This document shows positions 31,391 to 41,635 of a DNA stretch of 46,374 bases, piece by piece. Source of the stretch: Clostridiales bacterium (GTDB lineage Bacteria > Bacillota > Clostridia > Christensenellales > UBA1242); assembly GCA_015069335.1 (NCBI GenBank), contig SVIU01000006.1, forward strand, positions 1-46,374, in the 5' to 3' direction. The notes under the pieces are model-generated. The model saw only the letters and a list, made by a program, of their open reading frames with translations, did no database searches and had not been told where the DNA came from. Position 1 is the first letter of the stretch. Each line of letters starts with the position of its first letter. A program made the translations under genes and the position numbers.

Positions 31391-32997
31391 AATTAATAAC
31401 CGAACTAAAGTTAAATTTAAACTATAATCAAGACGATATTTATAGTGCCATTTGCAAAAAAACAAAACTTAACAAAAAAGATATTCACAGCTTTGAAATA
31501 ATCAAACTCGGCATTGATGCAAGAAAAAAACCAGATGTGAAATATGTGCTTAATGTTGCCATATCAGTTGATAAAAAATGTGAGGCAAAACTAAAAAATT
31601 TTGAAGACATAATCCCTGACCATGCTGGCTTGCAATATGATAAGTCCAGCACAAATATACCATCGCCCGTTGTGGTTGGCTTTGGCCCAAGTGGGATGTT
31701 TTGCGCTCTTGCGCTTGCAATGGCGGGCCTTAAACCAATTGTGTTAGAACAAGGCAAAGCAGTTGACGAAAGAATAAAAGACATAGAAAGCTTTTGGAAA
31801 AATGGCATATTAAACGAGCGGTCAAATGTGCAATTTGGCGAAGGTGGGGCAGGTACATTTAGCGATGGCAAACTAAACACAACACTTAACAACCCTTATT
31901 GCAAAAAGGTTGTAAATGAGTTTATTTTAAACGGCGCACCAAAAGAAATCTATTATAAAAACAAAGCCCATATTGGCACAGACAACTTGCGTAATATTGT
32001 CAAAAATATTCGCAATAAAATCATATCTCTTGGCGGTCAAGTTTTGTTTAATGCAAAGTTTGAAGGCTTTGAAACAAAAGACAATCAAATTCAAAGTGTC
32101 AAATATTTTGACATAGCAACCAACCAATTAAAAACTCTTAAAACCAACAATTTGATTTTGGCAATAGGGCATAGTGCAATAAAAACTTTTGAATATCTAA
32201 AGTATCAAAACGTGCAAATGCGGCATAAACCTTTTGCCATGGGCGTTCGCATTCAACACCCGCAACCCCTTATCAATAAAGCACAATATGGCATTGAAAA
32301 CAGCCCATATTTGCCAAGCGCGGACTATAAAATTGTCGAACATTTGCCAAGTGGTAGAAATGTTTTCTCGTTTTGTATGTGTCCGGGTGGCGAAATTGTT
32401 GCTTCAAGCAGTGAAAACGGCACAATTGTAACAAACGGAATGAGCAACTTTGCTCGTGATGGCAAGTTTGCCAATTCAGCTTTACTTGTTAACGTAGAAC
32501 CAAGCGATTTTGACGGCGAAGACGTTTTGGCTGGCTTATATTATCAGCGTAAATTTGAAAAACTCGCCTACGAAATAGCCGGTAAAAACTACAATGCTCC
32601 AGCAACCACAGTTGGCGACTTTTTAAACAAGGAAAATTCTCAAACAGCAAACGACTTTGAACATAAAAATGCTTTTGTAAACAAACAATCCACCTACAAA
32701 CCAGCAGTAACCTTTTGCGACATTTCAAAATGCTTGCCAAATTTTGCAACAGACAGCCTAAAACAAGCCTTGCCACTTTTTGATAAAAAAATCAAAGGCT
32801 TTGCAAATGCTAATAACATTTTAATTGCTCCAGAAACTAGGTCAAGTTGCCCAATTCAGTTCATAAGGAGCGAAAATTATGAATGTACATATAACGGACT
32901 TTTTGCTTGTGGCGAGGGAGCTGGCTATGCTGGTGGCATAATCAGTAGTGCAGTAGATGGCGTAAAATGTGCCGAAAAAATTATCAAAAGAGCGTAA
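31387..32997 (+). CDS. FAD-dependent dehydrogenase-like protein
   Basis: I place the start at ATG 31387, overlapping the upstream TGA; the track start at 31327 lies within the previous gene. The 536-aa product has a small N-terminal domain (~1-95), then VVVGFGPSGMFCALALAMAGLKPIVLEQG for FAD binding and the family motif NVQFGEGGAGTFSDGKLNT. The end is GLFACGEGAGYAGGIISSAVDG. This is the family of NAD(FAD)-utilising dehydrogenases common in Firmicutes; the reaction is not known. Confidence 0.9.
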   Translation: MKLITELKLNLNYNQDDIYSAICKKTKLNKKDIHSFEIIKLGIDARKKPDVKYVLNVAISVDKKCEAKLKNFEDIIPDHAGLQYDKSSTNIPSPVVVGFGPSGMFCALALAMAGLKPIVLEQGKAVDERIKDIESFWKNGILNERSNVQFGEGGAGTFSDGKLNTTLNNPYCKKVVNEFILNGAPKEIYYKNKAHIGTDNLRNIVKNIRNKIISLGGQVLFNAKFEGFETKDNQIQSVKYFDIATNQLKTLKTNNLILAIGHSAIKTFEYLKYQNVQMRHKPFAMGVRIQHPQPLINKAQYGIENSPYLPSADYKIVEHLPSGRNVFSFCMCPGGEIVASSSENGTIVTNGMSNFARDGKFANSALLVNVEPSDFDGEDVLAGLYYQRKFEKLAYEIAGKNYNAPATTVGDFLNKENSQTANDFEHKNAFVNKQSTYKPAVTFCDISKCLPNFATDSLKQALPLFDKKIKGFANANNILIAPETRSSCPIQFIRSENYECTYNGLFACGEGAGYAGGIISSAVDGVKCAEKIIKRA

Positions 32998-33010
32998 GGC
33001 TCTTTTTTTT
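32986..33010 (+). terminator. Terminator overlapping the stop codon
   Basis: AAAAGAGC and GCTCTTTT pair around a loop that contains the TAA of the preceding gene, followed by a T run. The hairpin starts within the coding sequence. Confidence 0.85.
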
Positions 33011-33046
33011 AATTAATAAATTAATTAATTTATAGGGCTAATTTTG

Positions 33047-33075
33047 TTGTTATTATTAAAAATATGTTATATAAT
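33047..33075 (+). promoter_or_regulatory. Promoter of the papain-family surface protein
   Basis: TTGTTA (33047-33052), a 17-nt spacer and a perfect TATAAT (33070-33075) give a leader of about 90 nt. Confidence 0.65.
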
Positions 33076-33171
33076 AAAAACAAATAGTGTGATGTATTCT
33101 TAATATTTGCTTGTCGTTTTGTAAACACTAAAGTCATAAAATTAATTTATTTAAATTAATGGAGATATCAA

Positions 33172-36100
33172 ATGAAGAAAAACAATTTATTCAAAATTAT
33201 ATGCTTTTTACTTTTGCTTTGTGTAGGGGCATCTTTTTGCATTTTTACTCAAAACACAGCAGTAGCCCAGCAAACTTTAAACCATAACCCAAGGAATTTT
33301 GGCTATGTTTTTGATGAGCAACAAATTCAACCATCTCAAAATTATGCTACAACAAACCAAACTTACACTGCACAAGAAACAACAATTCCCCAAGTTTATT
33401 CTTTAAGAGATGACTATGTGTTATACACTCAAAATCAAAATGCTTACGGTTTGTGTTGGGCATATACGGGCAATATGGTTGTTACTTCAACAGTTATGAA
33501 GGCAACAAATGAGTACATTGATTTCTCCGAAGCGTGGATTTCTACATTAAGTAGCAAGGAGTACAGCAATTTATATGGCGACGGTGGCCATTTTGGTATG
33601 TATGAAGCTCTCTTAAAAGAGTATGGTCTTGTTGCCGAATGTGATATGCCAAATGATGATATGTATTTTCAAACAAAAGATAGTGTTAATACATATTATG
33701 AAAAATTTAACAAATATTCAAGGATGGATATCTCAAACAATTTAACCGAAGTTGCTTTTAGTACTTCTTCCAGCAGAGATTCAATCAAGCAACACATTAT
33801 GAACCATGGTGCAGTTGGTTTATCGGCAAGATGGGAGGGTAATCAAAATGTTGCCGATACAAAAGTAGTTTCTTTAACCAATTATGACAAGGTTGAATAC
33901 AAAATTCCAAACATCAAACAAAAATATCTTTCAACATCGAATACTGATGATGATAAGTATATAGCCGGTCATGCAATAACCATCATTGGTTGGGATGACA
34001 ACATCACTGCTGACGGTTATACTGGTGCTTGGATAATCTTAAACTCTTGGGGCGATGCTAATTTTGGCAACAATGGCGTTGGTTATGTGTGGTATGATGA
34101 TACTGACATCGACATGTTTGCCGGTTATACTTATAATAATTCACCCAACAACAAATACTTAGACACAATTGTAGACGGCGGACACACTTATACAACCGAT
34201 TTAACTGGCGATTATTATCACAAAAGCGGTGAATTATCACAAAGTGAAACCCGTCAAAAAAACATATATTTTGTAGATGATATCGACATCACTTATGGCT
34301 ATAATTTGCAAGCAGGTGCAACTTATGTAGAAACAAATTTCTACTATGGAAATGCTAATGTAACAAATCTTGCAACTATTACATGTGGTGAAAAAGCAGG
34401 CTATTCCGGAATAATAAATGTTAAGGCAAACAACTTGCAAGCGGGGCCATACAAAGTTGTTGTAACATATAAGGATTCTTCAGGTAATGTGCAACAACAT
34501 ACAAATCACATTTATGTTATGAATGGTTGTGAAATTGGATACATCCAAGCACATTTAAAAGACTCAAGCAATGTTTCTAAAGCAGCAACAAATTCATACA
34601 ACCAAAACAATGGTTTATATTTCAACTTCAACTCTTACAACAAACAAAACAAAGACATCACATTATTTGTTGATAAAGCGGCGACATACATACCTGGTTT
34701 TGTTTTAATTCCAACAGCATACTCAAATTTAACTGATATGGATGTTGAAATAACGGTTATGGGAACGTCTAAAACAGCCACAGTTTATACAAATGATAAA
34801 ATAAAAATAGTGTGTGCTGACAATCTTGAAGGAATGTTATCATTAGCATTGTCTATGGTTCCTGCAAATACAACCGTACCAGTAATTGTCACCCTTAAAA
34901 GCTCAGTAGGAACACAAACTTTTAATGTAAATATGGTTGTAGTTGATTCAAGCAAAACTGTTACAAAAGTTTTCTATGACCTAAACGGTGGCACTCAAGC
35001 CTCTAGCAATTTAGACAAAATTGCAATTGCTAGTGGTGAAACTCATCAATTGCAAAATCCAACCAAAGTTGGACATGAGTTTGCTGGGTGGTATTATGAT
35101 GCTGCGTTTGAAAACAAACTTACAGACAACAAAATTGCATTTAATAAAACAATAGATGTTGGTGCGGATTACACCAAACAACAAATAGGTACTAGCATAT
35201 TCTATACTGGAATAAATATATATTCTGCAGCAGCATCAGTAATAGATAACTATTATTATTCAAATAGATATGTGAATGTTTATGCAAAATGGACACCTAT
35301 TGATTTTAAAATTGAAAGCAGTGTTACAAGCTGTGACACAGGAGTGGACTTTACATTAACTGTTAAGAATGATAATAACGAAAACATCACAGTTGAGTGG
35401 TTTAGAAGTTTAAATGGGGCTGCAGCAACAAAACTTGCAGATACGGGCGAAACAATAACTCAAAATCTTTCAACAAGTGGAACATATGAATATTATGCAA
35501 TTGTTACAATAGACGGTGAAACAATAACAACCAGCAGAATTACAGTGGTTGTTGTTGACGGCATAAAAAATTTGCAATATCAAAATCACATGCTAACATG
35601 GGATAGCATAACCGACGGAAGATATGAAGTAAAAATTTATCAAGGTAATCTTGGTTTAGGAATTTACAAAACAACAAAATTGCTTACTCAAAACCAAATA
35701 AATCTTTTTGACGCTGTAAAAGATTATGGTTTGGGTTCATATTATGCCGAAGTTAAAAACTATGTTGGTGATGGGGCAGATAGAGTTTATTCTAGCTTGG
35801 TTCAATCGTCTCTAGTATCTCTATATCAAATAACTTTTGATGGAAATGAGCAAACAAGTCAAACATTTAACAGTATGATTGTTGACAATTATACAACCAT
35901 TTTAACAACCAACATGCCAATTCCAGATGATATTGATGGTTACAAATTTATGGGCTGGGCTTATGATGCTGAAGGTAATGATTTATTTGAATCTGAAATA
36001 TTAACTCAAAGCATAACACTTTATGCAAAATGGTCGCAGTTGGCAGTTGTAATTGATGAAAACAACAACAAAACTTCTGGCGAAGTTGGCTCAACTTTTG

Positions 36101-38367
36101 ACTATACAATTACAAAAATTTCTGATTATGAAATAAAATCTATTAAATGGTACAAAAATGATGTAGAAATCACAGGCGAGTCTTCAATTGAGTTACATCA
36201 AACTTTGACCGAGCAAGGTATTTATGAGTTTTACGCAGTTGTAGAACTTGGCAACGAGGGTGATGATACTGTTATAGAAACAGTAACCACCAACAAAAAC
36301 ACAGTTACAGTAGTGGCACCAATTAGCAATGCTGATTACCAAAACGGTATAATGTCATGGGATACAATTGATGAGGCAAAATATAATGTTGAACTGTATA
36401 AGGATGGCAGTTTGATTAGTACTTCTATAAGTACATCAGAAAATGCTACTAATGACAAAACCGAAATTAATCTTATGGGATTAATAAATGAAGAAGAATA
36501 TGGTTATGGTGAATATACACTTAGTGTATGCAACAAATTTAATGGTGTGTCATCTACAGTTGTTTCCCAAACAATCAATGTTTATCAAATAACCTTTGTT
36601 ACAAACTGTGAACAATCTAAAGCTGCAATATATGTAGATCAGGCTACAGAAATTACCGAAAGTTTAATATTTACTTTTAACGAGAGGGCTGGTTACATAT
36701 TTAATGGCTGGAAAAATGGAAATAATAACTTTAGTTATAATACCACCATATCACAAAATATTACATTAACTGCTCAGTGGGGTTTGGTTGCTATTAATAT
36801 TACCGAACTTAGCACAGATATAAGCAAACAATACAACGATGTTAATTCAGAAATTGCCATAAAAGAACTGTCTCATGATTCTGGTCTTGAAGATTTCTCA
36901 TATCAATGGTACAAAATTGTAGGGAACTCAGAACCAGTTATGCTAAAAGACGCAACAACAGAAAAGTTTTTTGTAAAAAATGCTGATGAGTCTGGTCAAT
37001 ATTATTGCAAGGTAACATTAACCGACGATTATGGTGTTTCGGTAACAACCGATTCAGAATATATAAACGTAACAATAAGTAAGGCGGATTCGAAAATAGA
37101 ATTAAATGATAAGAATTTTATTGATGGAAAACGTACATACACTTATAATGGAACTTCAGTAACTGTTGAGCCAGAGGTGCGGGTTATTGGTATTGGAAAT
37201 TCAACGATTCCAAGTGCAAATGTAGAGTATAAATTTGACGGCTTAGAAAGCAATTCATTTATTAATGTGCCAGACAATAATCAAACAGTTGATTCAAGCT
37301 ATCAACAGGGTGGTGCTTATAGGTTAATCATATCATATACTGGAAATAATAATTATAACTCATCTAGCATACCGGTTTTAATTTATGTTAACAGAATTGA
37401 TCCCCAAATTAATATTGGCGATCTTGGTTATCAAATTAAAACATACACAGGCAAATCTGTTACTCCTGATTTTGAAATAGATAATGATGAACAAAAAAAT
37501 CTTGCGCACTTCGAGGGTGAGTGTGTTAATGTTGGTGAATATAATACAAAAATAATAGTAGAACAATCACAAAATTACAACAGTAAAGAATTTGATATTA
37601 AATTAATAATTGCTCCTAAAAAGGTTATGGTTAAGGCGGATGACAAAACAAGCGTTTGGTTTATGGGGCAAAAAGAATTAACATACTCAATATTAGAAGG
37701 CGAAGTGGTTGACGGTGATGATCTTGGCATACAATTGCATACCGAAGTGAATACCAACAAAATTGGATCCTATGTAATCACCTTTGAGGCAACCAACAAA
37801 AACTATCAAGTAACAATTTTTGAGGGGAAATATACAGTAACGCCGGTGCCATACATTATTGCAATTGCTATATTCATATTATTGATTGCGTTAATAATTA
37901 AAGCAATAAATAGACGTAGATATATTTATGAATTTGAAACAAATGATGGTGATCCTGTCAACCCAATTGACAGCAGATATAGAAACTCATTCAAATTAGA
38001 GATTCCGGAAAGAGAAGGTTATGATTTTGCAGGATGGTTTATGGATGCTGAACTGACAATTCCGTTTAGAAAGTTCACAAAAGGTAAACCAAAAACTCTA
38101 TATGCCAAATGGGAAAAACGAGTTGATAAAACTCAGACAGAAGAGATGTTGTCGGTTCAAGAAATTGTGAAGCAAATCGAAAATCTTCTAAATCCAAAAA
38201 TTGAGCAAAACACCAAGCAAGAAGAATTGCCACAAACTCCAAAAGAAAAAACCGAACAAGAAAAAATGGAAGAGTTTATTGCAAGCCTTCAGCTAGACAC
38301 AAATTCGGAAAGTGATAATCAAACATTGCTGGATTTAATAAACGACATCACAAAAAATGATAAATAA
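33172..38367 (+). CDS. Large papain-family (C1) surface protease with InlB-type repeats
   Basis: The 1731-aa protein has a signal peptide (1-32, ending AVAQQ). A C1 peptidase domain (~70-320) carries a complete catalytic set: C95 in YGLCWAY, H267 in AGHAITIIGW and N291 in NSWG. Three InlB/Flg_new-type repeats end in YAKW, YAKW and TAQW. Between and after them lie Ig-like and MBG-like modules (YTYNGTSVTVEPE, KADDKTSVWF). A transmembrane helix at ~1560-1582 precedes a basic RRR stop-transfer. Beyond it is a fourth InlB-type repeat (GYDFAGWFMD...LYAKWEK) and a Gln/Glu-rich tail. The topology predicts an external protease and a cytoplasmic fourth repeat. Confidence 0.88.
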   Translation: MKKNNLFKIICFLLLLCVGASFCIFTQNTAVAQQTLNHNPRNFGYVFDEQQIQPSQNYATTNQTYTAQETTIPQVYSLRDDYVLYTQNQNAYGLCWAYTGNMVVTSTVMKATNEYIDFSEAWISTLSSKEYSNLYGDGGHFGMYEALLKEYGLVAECDMPNDDMYFQTKDSVNTYYEKFNKYSRMDISNNLTEVAFSTSSSRDSIKQHIMNHGAVGLSARWEGNQNVADTKVVSLTNYDKVEYKIPNIKQKYLSTSNTDDDKYIAGHAITIIGWDDNITADGYTGAWIILNSWGDANFGNNGVGYVWYDDTDIDMFAGYTYNNSPNNKYLDTIVDGGHTYTTDLTGDYYHKSGELSQSETRQKNIYFVDDIDITYGYNLQAGATYVETNFYYGNANVTNLATITCGEKAGYSGIINVKANNLQAGPYKVVVTYKDSSGNVQQHTNHIYVMNGCEIGYIQAHLKDSSNVSKAATNSYNQNNGLYFNFNSYNKQNKDITLFVDKAATYIPGFVLIPTAYSNLTDMDVEITVMGTSKTATVYTNDKIKIVCADNLEGMLSLALSMVPANTTVPVIVTLKSSVGTQTFNVNMVVVDSSKTVTKVFYDLNGGTQASSNLDKIAIASGETHQLQNPTKVGHEFAGWYYDAAFENKLTDNKIAFNKTIDVGADYTKQQIGTSIFYTGINIYSAAASVIDNYYYSNRYVNVYAKWTPIDFKIESSVTSCDTGVDFTLTVKNDNNENITVEWFRSLNGAAATKLADTGETITQNLSTSGTYEYYAIVTIDGETITTSRITVVVVDGIKNLQYQNHMLTWDSITDGRYEVKIYQGNLGLGIYKTTKLLTQNQINLFDAVKDYGLGSYYAEVKNYVGDGADRVYSSLVQSSLVSLYQITFDGNEQTSQTFNSMIVDNYTTILTTNMPIPDDIDGYKFMGWAYDAEGNDLFESEILTQSITLYAKWSQLAVVIDENNNKTSGEVGSTFDYTITKISDYEIKSIKWYKNDVEITGESSIELHQTLTEQGIYEFYAVVELGNEGDDTVIETVTTNKNTVTVVAPISNADYQNGIMSWDTIDEAKYNVELYKDGSLISTSISTSENATNDKTEINLMGLINEEEYGYGEYTLSVCNKFNGVSSTVVSQTINVYQITFVTNCEQSKAAIYVDQATEITESLIFTFNERAGYIFNGWKNGNNNFSYNTTISQNITLTAQWGLVAINITELSTDISKQYNDVNSEIAIKELSHDSGLEDFSYQWYKIVGNSEPVMLKDATTEKFFVKNADESGQYYCKVTLTDDYGVSVTTDSEYINVTISKADSKIELNDKNFIDGKRTYTYNGTSVTVEPEVRVIGIGNSTIPSANVEYKFDGLESNSFINVPDNNQTVDSSYQQGGAYRLIISYTGNNNYNSSSIPVLIYVNRIDPQINIGDLGYQIKTYTGKSVTPDFEIDNDEQKNLAHFEGECVNVGEYNTKIIVEQSQNYNSKEFDIKLIIAPKKVMVKADDKTSVWFMGQKELTYSILEGEVVDGDDLGIQLHTEVNTNKIGSYVITFEATNKNYQVTIFEGKYTVTPVPYIIAIAIFILLIALIIKAINRRRYIYEFETNDGDPVNPIDSRYRNSFKLEIPEREGYDFAGWFMDAELTIPFRKFTKGKPKTLYAKWEKRVDKTQTEEMLSVQEIVKQIENLLNPKIEQNTKQEELPQTPKEKTEQEKMEEFIASLQLDTNSESDNQTLLDLINDITKNDK

Positions 38368-38386
38368 AATATACATTTATTGTTGT

Positions 38387-38416
38387 AAAAAGCAAGGCAA
38401 AATTGCCTTGCTTTTT
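38387..38416 (+). terminator. Rho-independent terminator
   Basis: AAAAAGCAAGGC and GCCTTGCTTTTT form a perfect 12-bp stem with a 6-nt loop; the T run is the 3' end of the stem. Confidence 0.88.
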
Positions 38417-38475
38417 GCTTAAATAATTATTAAATTTTTATTAAATATTTTTAATTATTTGCAAATAATATAATT

Positions 38476-40125
38476 ATGAAAAAATATTTAATTTTTCCCA
38501 GCAGCAAAGGGATTTTCGCAATTATGCAAAATAAACAAATATCAGCAAATATAAGCAATTCAGGCAGAATTTTATTATCTGAATTTAAAATAAAATCAAA
38601 TTTAAATAATAATTTTTTATTATTTTTTATTCGTGGATTTTTTTATTTTATTTTTGGCTTTTATTACACAATTTTTGGCATATTAAAAACCTCACAAATT
38701 GAGCATTCAAAAGTGGTAAATAAAACAAGCAAAAACCTAAATATTGACCATGGTGACATTTTATTTTTTGTTACCTTTGTGTTGTCAATTTTATTGTCGC
38801 TTTTTGTGCTTGGCTATTTGCCAATTGTGATCAGTTTTTATATCATCCCAAACTTCAACATATTTGCAAAACGGCTCATAATTGCACTTATCAAAATGGC
38901 AATCATATTTGGAGTTTTGTTAATTGTAAAACAGTTTCCGTCGTTTGCTCAATTTTATAGACTAAACTCGGCATGCGCAAAAGTTCAAAAATTAAACTAT
39001 TTAGAGTATTTTGTTTTTGCATTTTTTGTTAACACTTTGGTTATATCGTTAGTTGGCATAACAACAAGCACATGGTATTTTTTATTTGCCAACTTGTTTA
39101 TATCTCTTGTCGTGTTTAGCCTTTGCTTTGAGCTTTATGTGCTAATGAAAAAATTTAAGTTCACCAACAAAATTTTATCAATTTTTGGATTTTTAATCTT
39201 TCAAAATGCTTCGCGTTTGGAGATCAAATGTGCTAATATAGTTATAAATGAGATAGAATTAGACAACAACAAAAGAGGTAATATGATCAATTTAACAAGC
39301 GACCATGTTTTGTTTAGCGAAATGTATGTAGAATGCAAACAAATTTTAGAAAACGCCAACAAGTTTGAAAAAAGCGATTTAGATTTTATCTGCTGTGAAA
39401 TTTTAAACAAAAACAGGGCAGAAATAAGGCTGTTAAAAACCATAACAAGGCAAGAATATAAAGACATTTTAAAGGCAGTACAAAAACGTGCAAAAGGTGA
39501 GCCTGTTACAAAAATTTTTGGCAAAGCAAACTTTTATGGCTTGGACTTTGTGGTAACAAAAGATGTTCTCTCGCCACGAATGGACACCGAAAGGCTTGTT
39601 GAAACTGTAATTAATAATTGTGACAAAAAGAGCAATATTTTAGAAATTGGCACTGGCTCTGGTGCAATCGCAGTAACTCTTGCAAAAATAGGCGGCTTTA
39701 AAGTTACAGCAGTTGACATATCAAACAAAGCGCTAGAAGTTGCCAAAAAGAATGCCCAAAACAATAATGTAAAAGTAAAATTTTTGCAATCTGACTTATT
39801 TTCTGCAGTTGGTAAGAAAAAGTTTGATGTTATTGTTTCCAACCCGCCATACATTCCAACAAAAGATGTATTAGAACTTGACGACGAGGTAAAAAACTAT
39901 GATCCAATCCTAGCCCTAGACGGTGGCGAGTCTGGTCTTGACTTTTATCAGCGTATAATTGACCAAGCACCAGCATATTTAACAAAAAACGGCAAAATAT
40001 TTTTTGAAATTGGCATTGGACAAGCAAAAGATGTAAAAAAACTATTGCAAAATAATTTTAAAAACATTAATATAGTAAAAGACTATAATAAGATAAATAG
40101 AGTTGTGTATGCGCAACTTAAATAA
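38476..40125 (+). CDS. prmC: DUF1385 (YqhQ-like) membrane domain fused to PrmC methyltransferase
   Basis: The 549-aa product joins two genes that are usually separate neighbours. Residues 1-265 are a DUF1385/YqhQ-like part: GIFAIMQNKQIS, FFIRGFFYFIFG, several transmembrane helices and the closing FQNASRLEIKCANIVINEIEL. Residues 270-549 are PrmC, which methylates the GGQ glutamine of release factors: GEPVTKIFGKANFYGLDF, the SAM loop GTGSG (392-396) and NPPYIP (456-461). An in-frame ATG at 39283 (M270) follows AGAGGT, so free PrmC could also be made. prfA, its substrate, follows 14 bp later. Confidence 0.9.
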   Translation: MKKYLIFPSSKGIFAIMQNKQISANISNSGRILLSEFKIKSNLNNNFLLFFIRGFFYFIFGFYYTIFGILKTSQIEHSKVVNKTSKNLNIDHGDILFFVTFVLSILLSLFVLGYLPIVISFYIIPNFNIFAKRLIIALIKMAIIFGVLLIVKQFPSFAQFYRLNSACAKVQKLNYLEYFVFAFFVNTLVISLVGITTSTWYFLFANLFISLVVFSLCFELYVLMKKFKFTNKILSIFGFLIFQNASRLEIKCANIVINEIELDNNKRGNMINLTSDHVLFSEMYVECKQILENANKFEKSDLDFICCEILNKNRAEIRLLKTITRQEYKDILKAVQKRAKGEPVTKIFGKANFYGLDFVVTKDVLSPRMDTERLVETVINNCDKKSNILEIGTGSGAIAVTLAKIGGFKVTAVDISNKALEVAKKNAQNNNVKVKFLQSDLFSAVGKKKFDVIVSNPPYIPTKDVLELDDEVKNYDPILALDGGESGLDFYQRIIDQAPAYLTKNGKIFFEIGIGQAKDVKKLLQNNFKNINIVKDYNKINRVVYAQLK

Positions 40126-40139
40126 TTTAGGAGAAAATA

Positions 40140-41216
40140 ATGTTAGAAAAATCACTAAAGGCAAAACAAAGATACGACGAATTAACAAAACTTGTAATGG
40201 ACCCAGAAGTTATTGCCGACAATAAAACATGGAAAAAACTTATTAAAGAGCGTAGTGGCTTAGAAGAACTTGTTGAATGCAGAAATCAACTAGAAAAAGT
40301 TGTAGAAAACTTAAAACTCAACGAAGAAAGTATAAAAACCGAAACCGACCACGAGATGATAGCCCTTTATAAAGAAGAATTTCACGAACTTAAAAAGTCA
40401 AAAGAAGAACTTGAAGAAAGGTTGCAAATACTTCTTCTTCCAAAAGATGAAGATGACGACAAAGACTGTATCGTAGAACTTCGTGGCGCCGCCGGCGGCG
40501 AAGAATCAGCACTTTTTGCAAGAGTTTTAATGAATATGTACATTCGCTATGCAGAGAGAAATCGCTGGAAATATGAAATTAACGACCTTAGCGAAACCGA
40601 AATTGGCGGAATAAAGGAAGCGTCTTTAACAATCCGCGGAAAAGACGTTTTCAGCAAAATGAAATACGAAAGCGGTGTGCATAGAGTTCAACGTGTGCCA
40701 GAAACCGAAAGCCAAGGCAGAGTTCACACTTCAACAGCAACCGTTGCGGTTCTTCCAGAAGTTGAGGATGTTGAAATTGAAGTGCTAGACAAAGACATCA
40801 AAGTTGACACCTATCGCTCATCTGGTGCAGGCGGACAACACGTAAACAAAACCGAATCAGCAATTCGTATAACTCACTTCCCAACAGGCATTGTTGTTAC
40901 TTGTCAAGACGAGCGTTCACAAATCAAAAACCGTGAAAGAGCAATGAGCATTTTAAAATCAAAGCTTTACACTTTCTATAAGGAACAAGCCGACAGCGAA
41001 TATGCACAAAACCGTAAAAGCCAAGTTGGAACTGGTGATCGTAGCGAGCGTATAAGAACTTACAACTACCCACAAGGCAGAATCACCGACCATAGAATAA
41101 ACTATTCAATTTTCAATATTGACCCATTCTTAGATGGCGACATGGACGAACTTATTACAGCGCTTCAAACAGCTGATCAACAAGCAAGACTAGAAGCATT
41201 GTCAGAAAATGTATAA
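40140..41216 (+). CDS. prfA: Peptide chain release factor 1
   Basis: RF1 terminates translation at UAA and UAG. The 358-aa protein has the catalytic GGQ (231-233) in SSGAGGQHVNKTESAIRITH, RVPETESQGRVHTS, and a C-terminal RIRTYNYPQGRITDHRI. TTAGGAG precedes the ATG. It is in the usual partnership with prmC. Confidence 0.97.
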   Translation: MLEKSLKAKQRYDELTKLVMDPEVIADNKTWKKLIKERSGLEELVECRNQLEKVVENLKLNEESIKTETDHEMIALYKEEFHELKKSKEELEERLQILLLPKDEDDDKDCIVELRGAAGGEESALFARVLMNMYIRYAERNRWKYEINDLSETEIGGIKEASLTIRGKDVFSKMKYESGVHRVQRVPETESQGRVHTSTATVAVLPEVEDVEIEVLDKDIKVDTYRSSGAGGQHVNKTESAIRITHFPTGIVVTCQDERSQIKNRERAMSILKSKLYTFYKEQADSEYAQNRKSQVGTGDRSERIRTYNYPQGRITDHRINYSIFNIDPFLDGDMDELITALQTADQQARLEALSENV

Positions 41217-41228
41217 ATTCAAACAAAA

Positions 41229-41252
41229 AACAAGCAATTCCGATTGCTTGTT
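41229..41252. terminator. Bidirectional terminator
   Basis: AACAAGCAAT and ATTGCTTGTT pair perfectly around TCCG, with T residues on the right and A residues on the left. It ends both prfA and the opposing zinc-ribbon gene. Confidence 0.88.
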
Positions 41253-41260
41253 TTTTTAAT

Positions 41261-41473
41261 CTATTTCACCAACTCATCATTTTTTATATTTTCTTGTCCT
41301 TTAATTTTAAAACTTTTTTTCAAAGATTCGCTACGCATTTTGTTGTTCCAAAGGCAATTTCCTTTTGAATCTTCCATATGGCAACATGCAGTAATATCGT
41401 CATGCATATATAAACCAAAACTAGCATCAAAATGTAAATTCATTCCACAGTCTGGGCAAATTCTAACTCTCAT
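41261..41473 (-). CDS. Small zinc-ribbon protein
   Basis: The 70-aa protein starts MRVRICPDCGMNL and has a second Cys-containing part (ITACCHMEDSKGNCLW), giving enough cysteines and histidines for one metal site. The ATG follows AAGGAG on the minus strand, and a promoter of TTGACA-16-TAAAAT lies upstream, so I treat it as a real gene. It is divergent from the CobW-type GTPase. Both have metal-binding character, which suggests but does not prove joint zinc control. Confidence 0.8.
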   Translation of the reverse strand: MRVRICPDCGMNLHFDASFGLYMHDDITACCHMEDSKGNCLWNNKMRSESLKKSFKIKGQENIKNDELVK

Positions 41474-41493
41474 ATATTTCTCCTTCTATATAT

Positions 41494-41521
41494 ATTTTAT
41501 CAAATTTTTTGTTTTTGTCAA
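41494..41521 (-). promoter_or_regulatory. Promoter of the minus-strand zinc-ribbon gene
   Basis: On the minus strand TTGACA (41516-41521) and TAAAAT (41494-41499) are separated by 16 nt. Confidence 0.65.
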
Positions 41522-41554
41522 TTTATTATTTTGAATATTTTTACACGCATATTT

Positions 41555-41625
41555 TTGACAAACCTTGGCATAAGTGGTAAAATCTTTTCGTTAATTTAAT
41601 TAATTTTTTGTAAATAATTATACAA
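41555..41625 (+). promoter_or_regulatory. Promoter and possible operator of the CobW-type gene
   Basis: TTGACA (41555-41560), a 17-nt spacer and TAAAAT (41578-41583) form a strong promoter. An imperfect dyad, TTGTAAATAATTATACAA (41608-41625), sits in the leader next to the ribosome binding site. It could be a metalloregulator site, but it does not clearly match a known Zur box. Confidence 0.55.
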
Positions 41626-41635
41626 GGAGCAAAAT

